Below, in pieces: positions 23,654 to 34,979 of a stretch of DNA of 64,000 nt. Under the pieces are notes generated by a model. That model made no database searches and had not been told where the DNA came from. It was given only the letters and a program-made list of their open reading frames with translations. Origin of the DNA: Malus domestica (Eukaryota > Streptophyta > Magnoliopsida > Rosales > Rosaceae); assembly GCF_042453785.1 (NCBI RefSeq), contig NC_091670.1:3162001-3226000 (forward strand), given 5' to 3'. Position 1 is the stretch's first letter; every line of letters starts with the position of its first letter. A program made the translations under genes and the position numbers.

Positions 23654-25706
23654 GGTTATGCCCCTTATACCACACTAGAAGTTCCTCCGGCCAAATTTTT
23701 TACACGTATATTTTTGGCATTTGATGTTTGGACAAATACTTTTGGCATCATTAACCATCCATTTTTTAATATGCTCTTCTCTCCTGCGAGGGTTTCAACC
23801 ATTTCAGGTGCTTAATGGCTAATGCTGTAATGCATGGTTTTTTTTTTGCTAGTTGAGATAAGAGATAAACAAGCTGCACAAATATAGGGTCTTTATTGGT
23901 TTCAAATTAATGGATCAGGAATGCTAGATCTCTCTCTAGGGTTTTTTGAGATTTCGAGATTTTGTAGAAATGTAAGTTTGCAGGGAAAATGTTTCTGTGA
24001 AAGCGATGGCTTTCATTCATTGCTTTCACATATATATAGTACAGACTTTACAGTCCTATGGAAATAATGAAACAACTATACTTACTAATCAACATTTACA
24101 TTTGAATTGGATGATAAGAAACGGAACTAAGTGATAGAATTCACTTTTGACTTGGACTCTTGGTTAATAGCTTTCAAGCTTTTTTTTTTATTTATTTTTT
24201 ATTTATTTATAGTTGAGCGATAGCTTTAGTAGGTTACTAGTTCATTATTAAGAGAAAGGAGAATCGGTGGAGATCAAATCCGCATCAAAATGCATAAACC
24301 TGAATGCTTTTCACCACTGTGGTAAATCGCAAACTTCAAGCAATTCTTGTTTTTACAGTATAAGGACAATTTGTCTTTCAAGAAAAAAAAAATCTTCGTA
24401 AAATTGGTTAAACATAGTTGATGTTAAAGTACTCCCAAAAACATCGACCAAAGTATGTAAAAGGCTACCAAACAGGCTTTATTGTTTTCTTCCACGGTAC
24501 GAGGCAAAGTATTAGTATTTGGAATATGAAACCAAATTTATTGTCGAGTAATTAACGAACCATCTTACAATTAGTGGCTCTCATATACAGGAGTTTCTTG
24601 AGGACTATGATTTCTCAATAACTAATTAATTAGGTACATACATCTACGTACCATAAATTTCTATAACATAGGTATTACTAAATTGATCCTAAAGTCAGAT
24701 AGAGATAATGCTTCCATTAAAATAAAAACGGTCAAAAGATTAGTTTAAATAGTGCAATTTTTTTTCTTAAATAAAGGGGAACAATATTCACCTCTTTCAA
24801 GCTTGGAGAGGCTATTGGGAATTTCACCCTGTCCGTGGCCACAATCAAGCAAACTCACCAGCTTAGAGCATTGAACCCGAGACCTCGCACATTTTTTTGT
24901 TTATTGGGGAGCCGCAATCCATGCCCTTACTACTGAGCCACATGTTATGGTTAAATATTGCAAATTTTTAGTTGAAAGAAGAAGATAAATGCCAAGACTC
25001 TCAAAGTGGGACTATGTACTCTCTGACATCTCACAGTTTAACATTAATTTTCATACTAATATTACAAAATATGTGTAAAAAAACATTAAGTGGTAGAGAA
25101 TCTTAAAAAGTCACATTTTTTTAAAAGTCTCCTTAGCATTTCTCTCGTAAGAATTTATATACGAAAGAAAAAAGCATCGATTGTAGATGACGAAAATGTG
25201 ACAATGATGGATTGCTAATGATTTTGGGATTTGGTAGTTTCATGCGTGGCTCAAAACATAAAAAGCATAGCAAGACATCGACGATTGAGTTTAAAGTTTG
25301 GCGATAGCCCATGCAAACATCAAAGAGGTGCCTTTATTATTAGTTATCCACGTAAACCTTCCGACCTGAATTTGTTTATATATAGTTAACTAAAACTCTA
25401 TATATATATCTGAGAATATTCATCAATCTTAAAGGGTTCAATGGTAATTTTCATGCCCTAAATCGAGGGGTTGCGATGTTTTGTGCTTGTAGGCTTCGAT
25501 CAGACTCCTTGATACTCCTCTAGGTTAAGAAAGAGACGGTGTAAGTAATCATATAAAGTTTTATATATAGCTGTATGTAAGAAGAAAATGTACATAAAGA
25601 CAATAAAGAGGGGCCAAAGGAGGATTTTCAGATGCAAAAAAGGTCCTGAAGAGGGAAAGGCTCTTCAGCAAATTTAGCATTTGAAGCTTGCAAACAAATT
25701 GGAGAA

Positions 25707-25756
<50 letters not shown>

Positions 25757-26017
25757 GAGATTACAGCGTGAACTACAATCCTTAAACAGACTTTTAGAGG
25801 CTTTATTAAAGCAAAGATATATGAACAAACTAATTAGCTAGAAAGTTGAATAGCTACCTCATTCATTGTTCTTTCTTACAAGGTTCGTATATAGTGGGGT
25901 TATGAGTTCGACATCATTTATAGATCTCTCCTTTAAAATTTGGGAGCTACCTCGTCCTCGTAGCCTACATAAGATCGACATCGACTTTGTTCTTCTAAAT
26001 TAAAGATCGACCAAAAG
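23654..26017. other. Intergenic DNA upstream of the UPF0496 gene
   Basis: No gene recognised. A stretch near 24230-24360 (CACCACTGTGGTAAA motif) resembles one near 38880-38945, suggesting a shared small transposon relic. A (CT)n microsatellite lies at 25710-25752, about 270 bp before the UPF0496 start. Confidence 0.4.
25710..25752. repeat. (CT)n microsatellite
   Basis: About 21 uninterrupted TC repeats in the 5' flank of the UPF0496 gene. Confidence 0.95.
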
Positions 26018-27580
26018 ATGTGGGCAAAACTTAGAGCTTCTTCAAATATTGCAAAGGGTATGTATATCTTCTATCTCTTTTTTCCCTTTATATATATATA
26101 TATATGTATGTATGTACGTATGTATTTTCTTTTTTTTGTGTTCTATGCCATATTACTCTAAGCTCTGGGTTAACAGATCTAAAAGAGAGAACTCTATAGC
26201 ATGTGGTTTGCCATGTTGCCTGTTGGATTTTTTGAATGTGAAAACTAACTGGTTACCAAGTTTTGAGAACAATATGTACCTATCTTGTATCTATATATGT
26301 TGGGAAAGAAATAAGACATCAACTTGAAGTTTTAGCAGAAAGAGGAAAGTGGTCTTTCTAGGGTTCTCTTGTTACCATCATGCTCAATTATTGCTACACT
26401 CGTCATGATAAATCTCTTCTGAGAAATACACTGCATGATAGGTTGGTAGCACTTTGAATCTTTCGCAAGCATAAGATGGTCTTCATATATATGGATTACC
26501 AATTTTGGATTATCGTTTTCAGGGAAAGAAGTGATAAGGCAAGTTCGTAAAAGCTTCAATCTAAACGAGGAGTACCTAAGTGCATTTAGAACCAAATCCT
26601 ATGCAGACTTCTTCAACAAAGCTCAGTTGCTTGTAAACGAGTCATCATCATCTCCTTTGAATTACAACCATGATCACAAATTGACAGAAGTCCTCCTAGA
26701 ACCTGGTCAAGAAGCCATACCAGATATCCTTGACTCGGCAATTCTTTCGAAGGAACCTAAATTGAAGGGCCTTATGCTCAACTACTTTGACATAAGTGCT
26801 GAAGCCTCAAAAATATGCAGCCACCTCTTAAAAAGCATCAACCATGTCCAATCCAGTTACCACTTTGTTCAACAAGAACTTGATAAATTTGAAGAATACT
26901 CACCGGACAAAATCAAATCCATTATTTCGGAGCTAAACTTGCTCATACTTCAAAACAACATTAACCCTTTTTCAAACCCTAATAACCATGACTTTGAGCT
27001 CATTCATGAAAAGTACTCGTCGGTTTTGCACCACCTAAAGTCGATGAGGAAAAAGGTGTCGCGGAAGATTAAGCGCATTAAATGTTTCAAAAAGGCCACT
27101 GGGATTTGCATAACAGCAGCTTGTAGTTTGATTGCTATAACCGCTATTGTTTTAGCAGCACATACTCTCACTGCCTTGCTCATGGGGCCAGCTCTCATCA
27201 GCTTCCCATTTAAAAGCTTCAAGAAAAAACCGCGTAGCATTCCATTTTTGAGAAGTAGGATTCTTACCAAAGTTGGAGAACAACTTGATGTGGCAGCCAA
27301 AGGGATTTATATTTTGAATAGGGATTTCGACACGATGAGCCGACTTGTGGCAAGGCTTCATGATGAGGTTGAACACAACAAGGCGATGATCCGGTTCTGC
27401 TTGGAGAGGAGAGAGGATAAGTTTTCTTTGCAGGTTGTGAAGGAGCTTAAGAAAACTGATGTTGGATTCAGGAAGCAAGTGGAAGAGCTTCAAGAGCATG
27501 TGTATTTGTGTCTTGTAACAATCAATCGAGCTAGAGCTTTGGTGGTCAAGGAGATGACAAAATCTTGTGCAGAAAATTGA
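26018..27580 (+). CDS. UPF0496 family membrane protein
   Basis: Two exons: 26018-26057 and 26523-27580, with a GT-AG intron in phase 1, giving 365 residues. The short first exon encodes MWAKLRASSNIAK. The second opens GKEVIRQVRKSFNLNEEYLS, and its SAFRTKSYADFFNKAQ block is the N-terminal signature of UPF0496 (DUF677, At14a-like) proteins. A helical region is followed by a basic stretch (KKVSRKIKRIKCFKK) and a hydrophobic double-pass segment, about residues 207-241 (TGICITAACSLIAITAIVLA...). A second helical region then ends the protein (VEELQEHVYLCLVTINRARA). Length and layout match the family. Some members were proposed to link wall, membrane and cytoskeleton, but biochemical function is unsettled. 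Confidence 0.88.
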
Positions 27581-27845
27581 TTTAGAAGTTAAGGATGGTA
27601 CGTAGCCATTTAAAAGGCCTTGTACAGTATAATACTTCATGTTCTGTAAATTATATACGACCACACACGATTTGTATAATGACCGAGAATCTATAAGATT
27701 TATATGGAAAAAAAAATGTTCATTATATATATTGGGTATTCATTCCTTTTTTAGTTCACCTATCATTGGCTTTTAAAAAGAGATTTTAGTAACTTTCTCC
27801 CTTGGACCTTCTTGATGATTGAACCCATCTAGTTTCTAAGTCACC

Positions 27846-28360
27846 TGTTGATGCACAAAATCAGTGATGACTTTGGTACAACAGAAAGTGTTAAGTTTGT
27901 GACCTTCGCTAGATTGCTCCGGTCACTAGTGTGGATAAATATGTAAATGGATAGAGACAGGGAAGCAAACACAAGATGTACGTGGTTCACCTAGATTGGC
28001 TACGTCCACGGAGTAGAGGAGTTCTCATTAATTGTGAAGGGTTTACACAAGTACATAGGTTCAAGCTCTCATTTAGTGAGTACTAGTGAATGATTTAGTA
28101 CAAATGACATTAGGAAATATTGTGAAAGAATGATCTCTATTTATAGAAGAGGGTTTCTAGTTTCATTCTGACATTGACACATGTCGTGTTGTGATTGGCT
28201 TCTGATGTTGACACGTGTCGCGCTATGATTGGCTTCTGATGTCAACACGTGTCGCACTATGATTGGCCTCCTGGTTGGAAGGAAACTCTTCTGGGTCCTT
28301 GACGGTATAACGTTGACCGATGCTCAGTAGTTTCGGGATTGGTCAAGTATGGTACAAACA
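27846..28360 (-). repeat. 3' LTR (element sense) of the gypsy element
   Basis: 515 bp, the same length as its partner. The purine-rich minus sequence AGGGGAGCAC abuts it at 28361-28370 as a polypurine tract. The TATA box is kept at 28138-28145. Confidence 0.9.
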
Positions 28361-29514
28361 GTGCTCCCCTAAGTTCCCGAGTGAGGGAAGCTCCTTGGTT
28401 GGGGACTTGCAAGATCCAAGCCATTGAGTAATCACGAAACTTCTAAGTACCGAAGTGTGGTATCATTTTCACTTGCCTTATGTGTCTCATACGTAGATGT
28501 GGCATTTTCTCTGTAAGTACTTTTCCTCCATCCAGGGGTGGTATCTTTAACCGATGAAGATGCACAAGGTAATGTATCAATTTCACTTGAAGCTTACTTG
28601 TAGTTTCAGGCTTGGTCAAGTGCGATACAAAACCCTATAGTAGGAGTCCCCCAAGTCGCCGAGCTAGGAGATTTTCCGAAAGAGGTAACAGACAAGGTAA
28701 GCAATCAGACTTCCAAGCAAACAACCTGGATTGGAGGTTCGACTTCGGCTTCCGGTTGATTGTTCTCCTTCTCCTTGTGTCGTAAACAGCAACAAGGATA
28801 AGGATAATCAAATGAAGAAGAGATGATATGAGATACTTTTGCTTTTGAAGAAGTAACTTTCCACATGCTTATTCTTGAATTGGGCTTGAGGGTTTTCTGG
28901 TTTCCTCCAGAGTATAAGGCCGACTCAAGAATTTGAGGGTCAAAACAAGTCCATTAAATCAAGAGTGCGTTCGACCTTGATGATATGTGATACTTTTGCT
29001 GTTGACGAAGTAATAGATGAATCGACATATGTTTTGTTGCGCTTGTCTCCACATGCTTCCTTGTATCTTTCTCACTTAGCCTATCCGTTCCTCAGGCAGA
29101 TGTGGTGTCTTTTCTGGAAGCATAAAATGTTAAAGATGAGTACTCGAGAGCAATATCAGGTAAGTAATCAGGCAATGGGTTCCAGGCAGTCAGTTTCTGA
29201 CTGGAAGCTTGATTCCAAGTGCTGACTGATTGCTCTCTTTCTCCTTGTCTTGTAGGTAAGAACAAGGACAAAGGAAAAGACAGGGAAAAAGCATGATATG
29301 GGATACTCTTACTTTTAACCCTGATGATATGAGATACTCTTGCTCTTGTGTGGCTGGTTTGCATATGTATTATTGGGGGAAAGAAAGCTGAGTATTTCGA
29401 GAGGCTTCGTTAGAGTGCCCTCTCAGATATGAGGAAGGGTTGAGCATTTTTGCAGGTCTGTCGGTCCGTGGAGGATGGAGGTTGACATATATAGGAGTCT
29501 CCCTAACAACAAGT

Positions 29515-30560
29515 AATAATGCTATTCCTTTACCCATCTTGGTCGTAATAATGTAGTGGGAGCTGCAAGCTTCACATGTTTTAACTTTGTTAGAGCACTT
29601 TGAAAAAGTGGTATGTGGTATCTGGAAAGCTGATGTTGTGTGTGAAGATTGCAGACAAGCTTTATCCAAGGAAATCTGGTTCTCGAAGTTCGGAGAGCGA
29701 TGCCTCTTCGGTTTTCGAACAAGCAATCCTGTCGGGGATCTTGCTCTCGAGATTCGGAGAGCGGTGCCTCTTCGATTTTTGAGAAAGCAATCCTGTTGGG
29801 AGTCTGGCTCTTGAGATTCGGAGAGCGATGCCTCTTCAATTTTTGAGAAAGTAATCCTATTGGGAGTTTGGCTCTCGAGATTCGGAGTGCGGTGCCTTTT
29901 CGATTTTTAAGCAAGTAATAATGCTATTCCTTTACCTTTCTTGGTCATAGCAATGTAGTGAGAGCTGCAAGCTTCACATGTTTTAACTTTGTCAGAGCGC
30001 TTTGAAAAAGTGGTCTGTGGAATCAGAAAGCTGATGTTGCATGTGAAGATTGCAGACAAGCTTTATCCAAGGAAATCTGGCTCTCGAAGTTCGAAGAGCG
30101 GTGCCTCTTCGGTTTTCGAACAAGCAATCCTGTCGAAGATCTGGCTCTCGAGATTCAGAGAACAGTGCCTCTTTGATTTTTGAGAAAGCAATCATGTTGG
30201 AAGTCTGACTCTTGAGATTCAGAGAGCAGTGTCTCTTCGATTTTTGAGCTAGCAATCTTGTTGGGAGTGTTTTCTTGAATGTGAGTAAAGGTTGGGCATT
30301 TTTGCCAGTCTGCCTTGCCACGGAGCACGGAGGTTGACACACATTGGGACTTTCTAGTTATCAAGCAGTAGTGTTGTTCCTTTACCCTTGTGGGTAATAA
30401 TAAGGTAGTTGGACCTTCAAAATTTATGTGTCTAAACTTTGTCAGAGATATTTGGCAAAGTTATTTGTGGTACACGAGGAGCTGATGTTGTGTGTGGAAA
30501 GTGGTGCCTCTTCGAAATCCGGAGAGTGGTGCCTCTTCGATTTTTGAACCAACGGCCCTG
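29515..30560 (+). repeat. Tandem array A in the gypsy 3' region (~64-bp units plus a larger ~410-bp repeat)
   Basis: Units containing CTCGAGATTCGGAGAG, GGTGCCTCTTCGATTTTTGA and AAGCAATCCTGTTGGGAG recur about every 64 bp at 29670-29910 and again at 30075-30260. The preceding block (TTCCTTTACC... to AAAAAGTGGT) is repeated about 410 bp apart (29520 and 29930), with a third, weaker copy at 30370. The array is therefore two-level. Confidence 0.75.
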
Positions 30561-30670
30561 TTGTCATTTCTTTTATAAGGGCACCAATTGTGTGCAAGGA
30601 GTACATTCAGAGAGTTATTGCTTGTAGGAATTTTTCCCTTACTTCAGAGATTTATTGCACCTCATCATTT

Positions 30671-31351
30671 ATGAGAATGTCTGGCCCATCCGACCGTCGT
30701 TTTGACTTGAACTTTGGTGAAGAGGCAGCCATACCTTCTCAAGACAACATATGGCGCCCATCATTCTTATCCCCTACTGGTCCTCTTATAGTTGGGGACT
30801 TTGTGATAAAGAATGATATGACTGCTGCGGTGATGGCCACGAACCTTCTTACTCCTAAAGATAACAGACTACTTTTCAAGCGGTCTGATGAGTTAGCTGT
30901 TAAGGATTCTCTGGCTCTTAGTGTTTAGTGTGCAGGTTTTGTGTCTAATATGGCCCAACGCCTATTTGCTCGAACCCGCCAAGTTGAATCATTGGCGGCT
31001 GAAGTGATAAGTCTCAAACAGGAGATCAGAGGGCTCAAGCATGAGAATAAACAGTTGCACAGGCTCGCACATGACTATGCTACAAACATGAAGAGGAATC
31101 TCGACCAGCTGCAGGAATCTAATGTTCAGATTTTACTTGATCATCAGAGGTTTGTGGGTTTGTTCTAAAGACATTTATTGCCTTCGTTTTCTGAGGCTGT
31201 ACCGCGTAATGAAGCTCTAAATGATCAACCTTTGGTGCCTCCTCATTCTGGGGTTCTGCCTAGTACTGAGGCTCCGAATAATCACCCTCTGGTGCCTCCT
31301 CTTTCTGAGGCTCTGCCGACTGTTAAGACTTCTCCTGAGCAACCTTTGTGA
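30671..31351 (+). pseudogene. Antisense ORF of the gypsy element with coiled coil, broken by two stops
   Basis: This frame runs opposite to gag-pol, between integrase and the 3' LTR. It opens MRMSGPSDRRFDLNFGEEAA, continues through VGDFVIKNDMTAAVMATNLL, is cut by TAG at 30926, resumes at NMAQRLFARTRQVESLAAEV and is cut by TAA near 31166. It then ends in a Pro-rich repeat (PLVPP twice) with a stop at 31349-31351. Residues after the first stop form a clear coiled coil (LAAEVISLKQEIRGLKHENK). Extra antisense ORFs at this position occur in Tat-lineage gypsy elements, generally without known function. With Gln at both stops the frame would be one protein of about 225 residues. Confidence 0.65.
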
Positions 31352-31882
31352 AGGCTTTCTCTTGTTTATTTATTTTGATTCATGAATATGTACATATTTG
31401 TAACTTATCGGAGGTATCAATAAACGATTTGCTTCATTTCAACGTATTGTGTTAAATACACCAAGGGCTTCTTCACTAAGTTCTTTGAATTTTTCCTTTT
31501 GTTGAAGCTTGTATGTTGAAGTTTTGTGAGTGAAGCATGTAGGTTGAGGTAGTGCTCCCTTAATTTCCCGAGTGAGGAAAACTTCTCGTTTGGAGACTTG
31601 AAAAATCCAAGTCACTGAGTGGTCGTGAGACTTCCGAGTATCACGGTGCAGTAGCATATGGTAGGAGTCGCCCAAGTCTCCGATCGAGGGAGTTAACGAA
31701 TGAGGCATTTCCTTTCTAAGTGGTAGCCCAAAACTCCTTCTTCATATATATTTGTTATGAAAGTTATTAGGACCAAAGAAGAGGAGGCCTAGGCAATTTT
31801 TTTTTCTTCGAATTTTCGAATTTTTAAATTTCCGAATTTTTGAATTTTCGAATTTTTGAATTTTTGAATTTTTGAATTTCCG

Positions 31883-31918
<36 letters not shown>

Positions 31919-31919
31919 A

Positions 31920-32530
31920 AAGCTTTGTAGGTGAAGCTTTGAGGTTGAAGCTTTGTTGGGCACCATGAATTGATTTTGCTTCACACTATCTTAATCAAGA
32001 TAGTGTGAAGCTTTTGTGTTGAAGCTTTTGTGGGTGAAGCTTTTGTGGGTGAAACTTTTGTAGGTGAAACTTTTGTAGGTGAAGCTTTTGTGGGTGAAGT
32101 TTTTGTAGGTCAAGCGTTTGTGGGTCAAGCTTTTATGGGTGAAGCTTTTGTGGGTCAAGCTTTTGTGGGTCAAGCTTTTGTAGGTGAAGCTTTTGTGTTG
32201 AAGCTTTTGTGGGTGAAGTTTTTGTGTTGAAGCTTTTGTAGGTGAAGCTTTGGAGTTGAAGCTTTGTAGGTGAAGCTTTGGAGTTGAAGCTTTTGTTGGG
32301 TACCATGAATTGATTTTTCTTCACACTATCTTGATCAAGATAGTATGAAGCTTTTGAGAATTTGTAGTTATCCTCCATTGATGAAGCTTTTGTTGGTGAA
32401 GCTTTGGAGTTAAAGTTTTGTAGGTGAAGCTTTGGAGTTGAAGCTTTGGAGTTGAAGCTTTGTAGGTGAAGCTTTGGAGTTGAAGCTTTTATTGGGTACC
32501 ATGAATTGATTTTGCTTCACACTATCTTGA
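31920..32530 (+). repeat. Tandem array B: 15-bp GAAGCTTTTGTGGGT repeats
   Basis: From about 32030 to 32230 the 15-mer GAAGCTTTTGTGGGT recurs with small variants. Related shorter forms (GAAGCTTTGGAGTT) continue to 32480. The array is interrupted by perfect or near-perfect inverted repeats, GCTTCACACTATCTT-AATC-AAGATAGTGTGAAGC at 31979-32012 and again near 32318 and 32516. Because 15 is a multiple of three, both strands show spurious repetitive ORFs. Confidence 0.85.
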
Positions 32531-32749
32531 TCAAGATAGTGTGAAGCTTTTGAGAATTTGTAGTTGTCTTCCATTGATAAAGCTTTGTTGAATTTCCCAT
32601 TTTTTTTTTTGGGAAACTAGAAATTTGAAAATGTGGGAGAGACAACTTATACAAATTTTGCTTCCACACTGTTGAGTAAGAGATTGTGATACAAGCCACA
32701 CCTTGTAGTAGTCGAAGGTTTGGATGAACCATATAAATTGAATTTGCTT

Positions 32750-33705
32750 TGAAGGTCTGAGAATTGTAGTTGCCCTCCATTGATGAAGCTTTTGTTGACA
32801 CCATAAATTGGTTTTGCTTTACACTGTCTTGATCAAAAGTGTGAAGCTTTTGAGAATTGTGGTTGAACTCCTTTGATGAAGCTTTTGTTGGCACCATAAA
32901 TTGGTTTTGCTTCACACTGTCTTGATTAAAAGTGTCTTAAGCTTTTGAGAATTGTGGTTGCCCTCCATTGATGAAGCTCTTGTTGACACTATAAATTGGT
33001 TTTGTTTCACACTGTCTTGATCAAGAATGTGTGAAGCTTTTGAGAATTGTGGTTGAACTCTTTTGATGAAACTCTTGTTGGCACCATAAATTCGTTTTGC
33101 TTCACACTGTCTTGATCAAGAGTGTGTGAAGCTTTTGAGAATTATGGTTGCCCTTTATTGATGAAGCTCTTGTTGGCACCATAAATTGGTTTTGCTTCAC
33201 ACTGTCTTGATCAAGAGTGTGTGAAGCTTTTGAGAATTGTGGTTGAACTCCTTTGATGAAGCTCTTGTTGGCACCATAAATTTGTTTTGCTTCACACTAT
33301 CTTGATCAAGAGAGTATGAATCTTTTGAGAATTGTGGTTGCCTTCCATTGATGAAGCTCTTGTTGGCACCATAAATTGGTTTTGCTTCACACTGTCTTGA
33401 TCAAGAGTGTGTGAAGCTTTTGAGAATTGTGGTCGCCCTTTATTGATGAAGCTCTTGTTGGCACCATAAATTGGTTTTGCTTCACACTGTCTTGATTAAG
33501 AGTGTGTGAAGCTTTTGAGAATTGTGGTTGCCATCCATTGATAAAGCTCTTGTTGGCACCATAAATTGGTTTTGCTTCACACTGTCTTGATCAAGAGTGT
33601 GTGAAGCTTTTGAGAATTGTGGTTGCCTTCTATTGATGAAGCTCTTGTTGGCACCATAAATTGGTTTTGCTTCACACTGTCTTGATCAAGAGTGTGTGAA
33701 GCTTT
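32750..33705 (+). repeat. Tandem array C: 95-bp units with an internal hairpin
   Basis: About ten direct units of 95 bp run head to tail. Each contains TTGGTTTTGCTTCACACTGT, CTTGATCAAGAGTGTGTGAA, GCTTTTGAGAATTGTGGTTG and GAAGCTCTTGTTGGCACC. GCTTCACACT and AGTGTGTGAAGC within each unit form an imperfect stem around TTGATCAA. The same stem motif is found in array B, so the arrays share an origin. Confidence 0.9.
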
Positions 33706-33949
33706 ATACGAGTTGTAGTGTTTGCATTGTTACAGAGGGGAAATGTCTGAAACATATGCAAGAGGGCTGAATAGCTTGATCTTCGTATGCCATGCATTGA
33801 AGTTGTTGTTGGCTTGCAATAAGACTTTATTGGTGACTATAACTCTTGTTGGGCATAAGTGTTCCCCTAGTTGAGTCGTCAAGCTTGAGGGTGTTTTGAT
33901 TATTTGTGAATGCTAGGAGTTCATATGTACAAGTTGTACCACTCGTCTT

Positions 33950-34650
33950 CTGGTAGGTGGAATGAATGGTGAGTTGCTTTCATCACTTGGTTGATGGTAC
34001 GAAGGTGAGTTCCTTCTTCCCTTGGTTGGTGGCATGAATGGCAAGTTGTCAAATGATATTAGAGTACGGATTGTGCATTTCATCACCTGGTTTGTGGCAT
34101 GAAGAAGAGTACAGATTGTACATTTCATCACCTGGTTGGTGGCACGAAGATGAGTTCTTTCTTTACTTGGTTGGTGGTATGAGTGGCAAGTTGCCAAATG
34201 ATATTAGAGTATGGGTTGTACATTTCATCACCTGGTTGATGGCATGAAGGAGAGTACGGGTTGTACATTTTATCACCTGATTGGTGGCATGAATGGCAAG
34301 TTGCCAAATGATATTAGAGTACGGGTTGTACATTTCATCATCGGGTTGGTGGCATGAAGATGAGTTCCTTCTTCACCTGGTTGGTGGCATGAGTGGCAAG
34401 TTGCCAAATGATATTAGAGTACGGGTTGTACATTTCATCATTTGGTTGGTGGTATGAAGATGAGTTTCTTCTTCACCTGGTTGGTGGCATGAGTGGCAAG
34501 TTGCCAAATGATATTAGAGTATGGGTTATACATTTTATCACCTGGTTGGTGGCATGAAGGAGAGTACAAGTTGTACATTTCATCACCTGGTTGGTGGCAT
34601 GAAGATGAGTTCTTTCTTCACATTTCATCACCTGGTTGGTGAGAATAAGG
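33950..34650 (+). repeat. Tandem array D: ~100-bp units
   Basis: Units carrying GGCAAGTTGCCAAATGATAT, TAGAGTACGGGTTGTACATT and TCATCACCTGGTTGGTGGCA recur at roughly 100-bp spacing, with shorter partial units mixed in. The array is distinct in sequence from B and C. Confidence 0.8.
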
Positions 34651-34979
34651 GCAAAGTGTCTAGGCACACTGTAGCAAGTGTCGAATGACACAAAATATGT
34701 TGAACCATTTCAAAGCACAATTGGCTTATGTATGAATGTGTTGAAATGTATGATTGAACGAATATACTGTGAAGCTGTTCGTTTATTTATATAGTCTTGT
34801 TGACATATACTTAGACTTTGTTTCATGTTAGAAGCATTCATGTTGAAGCTTTGAACCCGAGTGTTTCATTGCTAAGAATGTAAGAGGATTAGGATCGAGT
34901 TGTCTAAATCACCTCTTTATTGAATTCATGCCAAATAGTCTTCGTTACATAGGATGCCGAACGACTGAAGCTTAACACT

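Noticed and set aside
27004..27664. Minus ORFs across the UPF0496 gene
   Set aside because: Shadows of the plus-strand exon, which encodes a recognised family.
29587..30342. Several ORFs in tandem array A
   Set aside because: Their repetitive peptides are by-products of the ~64-bp repeat; no start context or conserved domain.
32750..33705. CRISPR-like regular array
   Set aside because: Units are directly tandem with no unique spacers, in a plant retrotransposon; it is satellite-type DNA.
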